Of a stretch of DNA of 64,000 bases, positions 50,291 to 60,500 are shown one piece after another (within the stretch, counting starts at the first letter, position 1; the number at the start of each line of letters is the position of its first letter). The stretch is from Aporrectodea caliginosa (lineage: Eukaryota; Annelida; Clitellata; Crassiclitellata; Lumbricidae). The position numbers were made by a program, and so were the translations under genes. The stretch covers positions 1,691,772 to 1,755,771 of the forward strand of contig JACEVL010000131.1 in NCBI GenBank assembly GCA_020284085.1, read 5' to 3'. The notes under the pieces were generated by a model that did no database searches, was not told the origin of the DNA, and saw only the letters and a program-made list of their open reading frames with translations.

Positions 50291-50604
50291 ACGGAGTTAC
50301 TTGTACTGTATCGTGAAACATTTTGTTACACACCCATGGTCACACAGGTAATATGTTGGAGGCACAGGCAATTTTTAGTTTCAAGGTACGGTGTCTGCAA
50401 TTGCTGTTTCCCTCATGAATTCCCTAACTTCCAACAGATTACTGAGACTTGGCTAACTGGATAGCAGTTTAAACCAGGCTGCATGGAAATACATGTAACT
50501 TTAGAAACTGACGTTTACATTAGACCCTCCCTATCTGCTTAAAGACTGACTGTCTTTGGGTAACCCCTCTGCCAATGTCCTCATGCTTGCTCACTAGGGA
50601 CAAC

Positions 50605-50830
50605 CCCTAGTGAGCAAGCATGATAACTGAATAGATAAAGCAGTGGGCCTGTAACTCGGAGAGTACAGGTTTAAGCCTCCACTGAAGCATGCCCTGTATC
50701 AGGACCTTGAGCAAGTCGTTCGCTCATTATTGCTCGGCACTAGTGATGGTCTATCATAATTATTATGGTCTTGTGTGCACTGCTGAACTTTGAAAGGAGG
50801 GCACTATCGAATAGAGTTGTATTGCTACCC
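50605..50830 (+). mobile_element. SINE family B copy
   Basis: Head near AAGCAGTGGGCCTGTAACTC, body with AGGACCTTGAGCAAGTCGTT, and tail GAGGGCACTATCGAATAGAG then TTGTATTGC. It is preceded by an inverted repeat CCCTAGTGAGCAAGCATGA. Confidence 0.65.
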
Positions 50831-50896
50831 CAAGATGCTTTCTTTGAGGTTTGGTCTCCCTAGACTGATGGTAGGTACTCTGAGCAACTGAGTCCT

Positions 50897-50966
50897 TTAA
50901 TCCTTTAACGACAAGCTGCATTGGCTTCCCAGTCAGTTTTAGTACATGCTTGTCGTTAAAGGTTAA
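50897..50966. mobile_element. piggyBac-like mini-hairpin element, copy 3
   Basis: TTTAACGACAAGC and GCTTGTCGTTAAA are perfect 13-bp arms around TGCATTGGCTTCCCAGTCAG. TTAA is present on both sides (50897-50900 and 50963-50966), matching piggyBac target preference. Confidence 0.65.
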
Positions 50967-51004
50967 GAATTTTCAGAATATCCAGTCAAGATTTTTGCAT
51001 AATA

Positions 51005-52060
51005 CAAAACACAGACTGATAGAAAAAATAATTTTCAGAACATCGGGAGCAAAATCACAACTACATGTATGCATCAACATTCATTAACAGTTAAAAACAG
51101 TTCATAATTGGCATTAATTCAAAATTACATTACATGTAACTTTAAAGATCTCGGTCTGGAAGACAGTTCTACAAGAACGTTACTGTTCTTGGTACAGTAA
51201 TTGATAAAAACTATAGTATTCGAATTGTCTAGTAGTAATTACAAATATGTGACCCAGGGAATCAAAATGAGTTGGATGTCGGCAATTTACATTGCTAGGA
51301 AAACACAATATGATCAAAAGTAATTTTTGCTCGTTTTCAGAGTTTTATGGAAATGGGTGAAAAAATTTTTTTTAAACTTTTCTGATATCTCACATTTTTA
51401 TGAAATTCATGGTGTCTTTTTAAAGCAAACAATGTGGTCTTTAAGAATATGGAAAATTTATTTTACTCATATTCTAAAATTTTCGACATGCGACCCCTTG
51501 AGTCACATATAGGATTAGAAACTTAAAACAACAAATACGAAAAAAATATGAACTATTTTCAAAACATAGAGCTAAATCACAACTACATGTATGCATCAAC
51601 ATTTGTTAACAGTTAAAAACAGCTGAAGACTTATAGGAAAACAACTCATAATTGGCATTAATCACATTACATATCGCTTTAAAAATCTCGGTCTGGAAGA
51701 CATTTGTAGAAGAATGTTGCTTAAATTTTTGGTACAGTAATTGATAATAACAGTATAGTTAGCGATTGAGTTGTCTAATTACAAATATGATTAGAAACTA
51801 AAAACAGCAAACATTAAAAAATAGGAAATTTTTTCAGAACAGAGAGCAAAATCACAACTACATATTTGCATCAATATTCATTAACAGTTAAAAACAGCTA
51901 AAGACTTAACAGTTCATAATTGGCATTAATCACATTACATATCACTTTAAAAAATCTCGGTCTGGAAGACAGTTCTAGAAGAATGTCGCTTGGTACAGCA
52001 ATTGACAACAATAATAAGTTAATAGCAATCGAGTCGTCAAATCACAAATATATAAAATAT
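51005..52060. repeat. Threefold repeat of about 250 bp
   Basis: Copies at about 51005-51247, 51545-51790 and 51835-52045 share ATCACAACTACAT, TTCATAATTGGCATTAAT and ATCTCGGTCTGGAAGACA in the same order. Copy 1 is interrupted after its end by the MITE at 51248. Confidence 0.75.
51248..51507. mobile_element. TA-flanked MITE (Tc1/mariner-like), family G
   Basis: Left end TGTGACCCAGGGAATC, right end on the other strand TGTGACTCAAGGGGTC, flanked by TA (51246-51247 and 51508-51509). Sister repeats at 51790 show the corresponding sequence without the insert. Confidence 0.6.
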
Positions 52061-52104
52061 ATGATTAGAAATTAAAAAAGGCAATTATGAAAGACTTGTA
52101 CGAG

Positions 52105-52118
52105 TTTATTCTTTTATT
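52105..52118 (-). terminator. Poly(A) signals of the TMEM232-like gene
   Basis: Two AATAAA hexamers on the - strand (52113-52118 and 52105-52110), 33 and 41 nt after the stop codon. They imply a very short 3' untranslated region. Confidence 0.6.
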
Positions 52119-52150
52119 GTCATGCTGTGAGTTTAGATCGATTCGTTCCT

Positions 52151-55100
52151 TTAGCTGTTCTTGTTCTTTTCTCTTGGTCTTTTTTCTTTTTCATCAAGTT
52201 CTTTAAGCTTTGCATCTTGTTCTATCGTCGCTTGTCGTTCAAGCTCTTTTCGCCACTAAAAAAACCAATACATATTATAACTGAATTTAAAGAATTTTAT
52301 ATTACAGATAGTGGCTTAACTTTCTATCAGTGTATATATGTAGGTACGTGTAGTCAAATTAATTATTATATAAAGCCTATTCAGGGCTTGAAGTATTGTA
52401 ATTCACGTTAAGACAAGTACCTGGATGCATTCTCAACCCATTTTTGCCAAAAGTCTTCAATTTAAGGGAGAAGGTCAGGGACATCATTTCAATTTTTTTC
52501 AGGGGGCATGTTACATTTTCTGCTGTCCTAGACTACTAGTGACGAATAAGGATAAACTATTTCATCAAATGCACTGACACACATAAATAGTTGATTTTTC
52601 CATCATATTCAGAAGGCAGTTGACCCCCACTGTCCCTACAAACGACGTCCCTGGAGAAGTGCCAGTAACCAGGTACTTTGTGATCGATCGCACATTGGCT
52701 CCCTATCGAGGACAGATTCAAATTCAAAATCCTCTTCCTTGGCCGGCTTCATTGGTTGATAGGCAGGCAGGGTCAAGGTCAGTTCGAGGTCAAGATCCAA
52801 AGGGTCAGGCAGGCAGACAATCAGAAGACTAAAGTGGATGTGGTGTTTAGAACTGAAGTGGCATAGGAGGTAAGAGGGAGAGGAAGAATCAGGAGAGGAG
52901 CTGTTAAAGTTTGAATGGTTGAAGTTTTGAGTGAACGACCTGTGGAAGTTTAAGATTGAAGCATTTACCTGATCCTCGATGACGTAATTCAGTCTTTTGT
53001 TGTTGCGCTTCTCGTACGAAACAGGCGGCTGATACAGCATATTGGACAGCATGATCTCATCTCTGTTCAAAGAAATATTCAAAACTAAGTCACCTTAAAA
53101 CTAGGTCACATATCTACAAGATCAGCAGACACTGAATTAGGTCACTGGAACTGGGTCATCACCAAGATCAACCAATATCACCCTAAAACCCTAGGATAGC
53201 ACAACCTGGATCATAGCATTTGCTTTGTTTGGCCCATAAAACATTTATTAGGATGCTTTACTCTTGACCAAAATACTACACTGCACAGTTTGAAAACTAA
53301 TAGAAATTAAAATGTAACATTTGAGATTATAGGCCATTGCAGAGTTCTGAACTTTGGAAGGAGGGCAATATCAAATACAGTTGTATTGAACCACATAGTC
53401 ACATTGATACAACTACAGTTGTATTGTATGGAATAGTCCAAACTGTGTCAAAACTATATACCAACACAAAAAGTAGGTTACTAGGTCGAAGCGTTAATCT
53501 AAACCAGGTCAAAAGTCAAGCCCTGACCTTAAAGATGTCCGCAGTGGCTGGCGAGATCTTTGCGTTCTGCCACCAATCTCGTTGGGTGCCTCAGACTTTG
53601 GCGTGACTACCGCATGCGTTTGACGCATTGTCTGGGGGCGACTACCGCTGGTCGGGGATGGAAGAGGGGGCAGATAGACGCTCAACAGCCCCTGGGCAAT
53701 TTTGGCTCCCAGGTTGCTCGGCACAGCCACCGAGAGATGGTCGTAAAGTAAACTTTCTAAGTTGGCATCAACCTAAGAAAAGACAGAAAACAACACAGGG
53801 CTTTATGTTACCTCGAAATTCTTAGTGAGAAGTGCTTTCTGACAGTGCCAGTCCCAAGCCTGGATGAAGGAGGAGGGCGATGCTAATGATCTTTGTTATC
53901 ACACAGTGTCGTTAGACTGAAACTACTACTAAGTGCTGAACAGATTATTATTTATTAAAATAAACAGTTCATTAAAACTATTATCATTATTTTACGGAAG
54001 GTAGAAATGATCCCTCAGGAAAAAAATTATGTAGAAGTATAAAAATGTATCTCTGAGATAATGGGGAATGGGGAGGAGAGGAAAAGGGGAGTGGAGCGGA
54101 GGGGAAGGGTATGGGAGCAGAGGGGAAAGGGAAGTGGAGGGGTGGCAGAGGGGGAATGGAAGGGAGGGGAGCAGAACGGGGAGGGAGGATGAGGGGCAGG
54201 GGAGGTGGAAATGTAGAGGCAGAGGGATAGGCAGAGGAGAGGAAGGGTAAGGGGAGATGGAGAGGGAGATGGAGGGAGGAGGGGAGTGAGGGAAGAGGGA
54301 AGAGGAAATGGACTACACTCATTTCAATTCAGTAGATGGTGCTCCTAAATTATAAGTTATGAAGGTCATTTTAACCGTCTTAGGATGGGCAAACATCTAT
54401 TTATTATTATTATAATTATTATCATTATTGCAAATACACGACTTTTCCTCTACCTGTGCCACCTTTAAGGCTTCAAGGACTCTGACGTCCCTCTCCAACT
54501 GGCCAGCTTTTTCGAGAATGTTCCAGATAACGGTTCGAATGCCAAGCACTGTCTGGTCCTTCGAGAGGCAGGCGTGGATCTTGTAGAGACTCAGGAAAGT
54601 GGCAAACCTCACTCGCCAGCCCCAGTCCCTCGGGACACCGTCTGGAAAACACACAGGCAATCCGTTTTTAATTTATCCAAACCAAGAAAACATTACCTTG
54701 CACTGGGAGTGCTTCTGAAAGGCTTATGCTATGAGAAGCGCTTTATAAATGATCAAATACAATACAATACAATACAATTATTATTACTGTTATCACTATG
54801 ATTATTACTATTATTATTATTAATATTATTACTTTTATTAATCCTGTATGTTTGCACAGATGTATGCAAGTTCTGTATGCATTTATGTATGCATGTAGTG
54901 TATGCATTTATTTCTGTGTGCTTATACCAGTATGTAAGTAGGTGTGGATGTATGTACTTATGTCTGTATGTAAATATGAATGTATATATGGTATGAATGT
55001 GTATGTATGTTTGTATGGATGAATGCATGCATGTATGTAGTTTTGTCTGTGTGCATGTATGTATGTATATATGTATTCATTCATTTCAGATATTTATATA

Positions 55101-57540
55101 GCGCCCTTCAAGATTTCTACTCAGAGGCGCTCCCGACTACAGCGCGGACACTGAATCGGAGTTTCACGCCGAAGCGCATGAGCAATTGCGAGTGAAGGAC
55201 TTGCCCAGGGTCCCTACACGGTGGCTTGAGGTGGATTCGAACCCTCAACCCTCCGGCTGCCAGGATCCGAACATACCCCTACACCACCGTGCCCCACAGG
55301 TATGTATGCATGTGGAACCTGTTAAGTACCTGTCTGAAGTGCTGTGCTCGCTAACAAAGACACTGTCGTAGAGGTGTGCACGCATAATATCATTTATATA
55401 GCTCTGCTATATATATGACAGTGTCATAACAACAACCAGTGTAAAGTAACCTTTGCCAGAGTTCTCCTGAGCAGCAGTCCGAAAGAAGAGCAGATCGAAG
55501 AGACCGGCGCTCGCAAGCGGTGAGCGCACAATGCTCGCCGTCTGGTGAATGTAATCCGTGACTTCGTTGACACCCATTAGAGCCTGCCTGCGAATTAAAG
55601 ATGTCGCCCCACACAAGACGATGTGACCCAGGACATCAATGTACTTCAAGGCGAGCTCCCACCGCCAGCTAGGCAGACCCATAACGGCATTGTCATTAGC
55701 CTGTCAAAATACAATACAATACAATACAACTATTCAACAATGTCCTTATTTCGAAGTTCAGAATTGCATACACAACCATCAGTGACATAACTTGGACTTT
55801 TCGTTTGGGGGGCTTTAAGCCTTGAACAAGGTGAGTGTGGCAGCCCAAGCCTATAGTGGGGCCAGGGGCTTGATTTATTTAGGGGCTTCAGCTTCGTTTG
55901 GGGGGGCTTAAGTCCCCCAAGCCCAACTCTAGTTACGTCCCTGACGACCATACAATAGAACATCAATGGCACTGAACAATTGTGCGTGAAGGACTTGCTC
56001 AAGGTCCATACATTGCAATCTTCTCAAAGAAGGAATTTGAACCCATACTGTCCCCATTACATGACCAGCAAGCACTCTGACCAATTAGCTACCACTTGCC
56101 CTAACACTCATGTCTTCAAAACTACTAGTGCAAGACAAGTTTAATATAAAGTAATCAATAAAGTTTAAGATACTACATGAGGATTAAATATATAAAAAAT
56201 TTAATTAAATATGTGACTTGCTCTGGCAAAAGGAGGCTTTTGTCCAAAAAATTAGTTTAATATATTTTGTGCTAAAATTGATAAGTAATAATTTCTGTTT
56301 AAAATGTTGAAAAAATTATTATTCTATCTTGATTGGTTCCAGAGATATGAATTTTATAATTTTTTCTACTCGAAAGTACAATTTCGAGAAAAACGCATGC
56401 AAAGTTTATTATCTTAATACAAAACCTAGATAGATAGCAAAGTTTATGTGTAAATTTATCATGGAATAGGTGAAATATTATTTAAAAAATATTTTTTCCG
56501 TATAATATAAGATCCTATTAATTGATATATGCCAAAAAATGATGACTGAAAAATTTACATCTGATTGGTGTTTTAGCTAATTTCTTCAGTTTTATCACTG
56601 GCGACTTCCGCCTCCTTTTGCCAGAGCAGGTCACATACTGTATATTATAAAATTTGTGCTGACAGTTGACAGTGTGTGTAAAGCATCCTAGAAGTAGCTT
56701 GCTACTGACAATGCTATAGAAGCTGTTGTAATTACAATTACAATTTTCAAATAAAATATACAAATCCAGAAAAAATACACAAAAGTCAATTAAGATTGAG
56801 AAGTGGCCAAGATACCATCTGATTCGACAGCAATGAAGACGAGTTGGAATCAAAATCATCGGTGAAGTTTCGAATTTCAGATTTATCTGCAAATCTCGTC
56901 ACACCCCTCCTCTCCGAATCTCCGCCCACTGACTTGGAATTCGTCCAATCGTGTTCAGCCTCGTGGAAGGTGGTTTCTAACTGGTCACTGTGATCCAATT
57001 CACTTGAGAAGGCTCCGCCCAATGACCTAGAATTCGTCCAATCACGTTCGGTTTCGTGGACCATGGTTTCCAGGTCTTTGTGGTAATTGACTTCCTGCAC
57101 CAACCCTTCTTTGTTTTTCATGGACAGCTCGGACTCGGCAATTGCTGGAAGACGCGCCAAGTATCGAGAATCTGACACTGTCGTTGGTTCAAGGTCTGTC
57201 ATGATATCTAAAAGAATTTCCAAGAGTCAGATAAGACAACTGATTGAAACAATATACAATACAATACAGTACAATACAATATAACCGTGTTTGATATTGT
57301 CCTCCTTCCAAAGTCCTTCACTCACCGTTGCTCAGCACCATCGATGTTCTGTCGTATGGTCAGTGCTTTTTTCAGCCGGAGTGGTCCGGAACGGTGTTCC
57401 GGTACCTTTTTCAGATATTAAAAATAATTTAGTTAATCGAAATTTTTAATAAAATAAATTAAGCTTATTTAAAATTACTTAGCTATTTCCAGATACTTTA
57501 ATTTAATATTAGTGCTTTTCAGTGTTTATTGAGTGGCATA

Positions 57541-57592
<52 letters not shown>

Positions 57593-60500
57593 AATAGAAA
57601 GATTAGCATAACATATGCCCCTATAATTGTTCTGATTTTGTTGAGTTCCGGAACCTTTTTTTCTAGAAAAAAAGCACTGCGTATGGTCGTGTGTGCACTT
57701 CTGAATTTTAGAAGAAGGTTGGATTGTGTTACTCAATCTGCTGACCATTTCTAAGTCATTTACTGTCATTTTATTGGCTATTTTAAGTCACTTAGGTATT
57801 GTAGAGCTTACCATTTATTAGTCATTTAATGGTATTTTTATTGGCTACTTTAAGTCACTTACGGTACAGTCGAGCTGACCATTTGTAAGTCATTTAATGG
57901 CATTATTTAAGTCATTTAATGGCATTTTCATTAGCCATTTTAAATCATTTAATGGCATTTTTATTGGCCATTTTAAGTCACCTAAGATAGCTCACCTCTC
58001 TGTACAGTATCTGTGTCTCCTCGACTTGTGAGCGACTGTTCGTAGCGATTTCCGCAAGCGATATGTTGCAATGCTGTCAGTGTTTCAAGATTCGACTTTG
58101 CAGCATCGCCAAGGACGTCCAAAGCACAAATGACATCAACCCTAAATGAATAATTACCCCAATTAAAACAATTCCTTTGAGGGGAATTAATAAATTAGCA
58201 TGACATAAATATCTGAATGATGATGATGATGATGATGACTTTATATAGCCCTAGGATGCACAAAAGCTTAGCATGTAAAATAATACTACTAATAATATAT
58301 TTATTAATACTAATAGTAGTAATGTAATGTAATGTAATGTAATGTAATGTAATAAGACATTTATATAGCGCCACTTAAGAGTCTCACAGAAGCGCTCAAC
58401 ACGTGGCCATCAAACAGCTGAAAAAGTGCGTCTTTAAGAGTCGAGAGAAAACCATGTAACCACATGCAGCATTATTGGCACGCACAGATGGCGGAATAGT
58501 ATTCCAGATCCGTGGCGCCGCAATCGAGAAGTCCCGACGAGCACGTGTGGTGGTTCGAAACAAAGGTACAATCAAGTCATTTCGCGAGGCAGACCGGAGA
58601 GACTAGTAGACTAGTTGTAGTAATAATGAAAATGATGATGATAATGACTTGCATAGTTTGCCTACACAGAAAGCCCTTACACACACACACATACACACAT
58701 ACATGTCAAAGTTACATACACACACACACACACACATACATACATACACATACATACACACACATACATACATACACATACATACATACATACATACATA
58801 CATACATACATACCTAAATACACACACACACATATATACACACATACATATGCACACACATACATAAATACACATCCACTTAAAGCAATAACACATAATT
58901 CACTGGAGAACCCAAGAGAAACAGTGAAAAAAATTCTCTTGTGCTTCATGCTTCACCAGGCACAAGAGAAGTCATACGATTAGATTAGATTCGATTAGAT
59001 ACCAGTTTTCCATGGCCACATCCACGGCACAGTCCTGCATCGTGCTGAGCGCCTGGGAGAGTCCGCCACCCAAAGAGCAGACACACCGCCACACGTCGAG
59101 CGAGTGCCACAGAGTCGGTGCCAGTTCGTGTACGCTGGAACTGAGCGCGGCACTTGCACGGCTCGCGCTCGGCTGCAATGGGTTAGCGTCCCATTCCAAT
59201 GGTTTCTCACGAAGGTCCTGTGTTAAATTAACAATGAAAGCAAATAATGCATCTTTCTGGTGAGGTTTATTATAATAATAATAATAATAATAATAATATT
59301 CTTTATCGAAACAATCCGGCTGACAAACCGCAACCGGTTACAGTGTACAGTTATGCAATTGAAACAATTCACAAGAACACAAATGACAGAAGACATAAAT
59401 CTTAACTACTAACAGAACAGACAGCCTGCAATACACGGCGCTAATAGCAGCCTACAAAGCATGTCCGCCTACGGATTCGATCTCGGTACCTCTCGCTCTC
59501 TATGCCAGTGTGTTATCCAATGCGCTATCGGGCCCCCAAAACACATTATGTTTATTCAAATCCCAAAAGCGCTGTCAAGGATCACCTTACAATGTAGATG
59601 TGCTGCAGTGCCAGTCCCAAGCCTGGATGAAGGAGGAGGGCGATGCCAGTAGCGTAACTATGGGCCCGCAGGGCCCGCAACTGCGGGGGGGCCCAGGTAA
59701 AAGGGGGCCCATTTTCAAACCTGAAAAAATGAACTATTTTAATTAATAAATGCACAGCAGAAAGCCGGAAACCGAAACTCCTTGTAAACTCCTTAGCCTT
59801 GTAAAATCAATAAATCATGCAGGCAGGCAGATGATGTGGAATATTACTATTGATGCGCGGTCGGCGCATATTTTTCTAGGCTTTGATTTAAGCTAGTGAG
59901 CAGTGACTCGAAGGCAAACTATAATCGCCAGATGACGTTGAAATTTGCAGTTAATTCACTCAATTAGTTTCACTTTTCGTCTTTGATTTATGCTGACGTC
60001 ATTAGTCTCATTGCCAAGTTTCCGTCGGCCATCGTTGTTGATATTTATTTAAAAAGTTTGTTTAAATAGATTAATAAAATAGTTTTTAATAATATAAAAA
60101 TGTAAAATTATTATTACTATTTTTTTAAATTATATAACAACAAAACATTAGATCGGATTACAATACAAAATTTAAGATTTAAAAATAAAAAATTGTACTA
60201 ATGATGGCTAGCAAGCCTCTAAGTGGAGCAGCTAAACGACGGAAAAAGAAGGATTTACAAAACGAACTTAAAAAACGATGTAAAATTGACTCATTTTAAT
60301 CAATTTTAATGCAAATCGAAAACAATTTTTAGTTGTGGCATAAGATTACAAATTAATAATAAAATAAAATATCATAAATTAAAATCATTAAAATGTATGC
60401 CTCAAAAGTGAGTCGATAATTTGAAACATAAAATTGTCTATCAGATTGTCATCGGCTGTATGGAGGGGGGCCCATTTTGAAAATCTTGCAGGGGGGCCCA

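Noticed and set aside
53509..53730. Stand-alone small gene on the - strand
   Set aside because: It is the interior of the TMEM232-like exon 53528-53772; phases on both sides agree.
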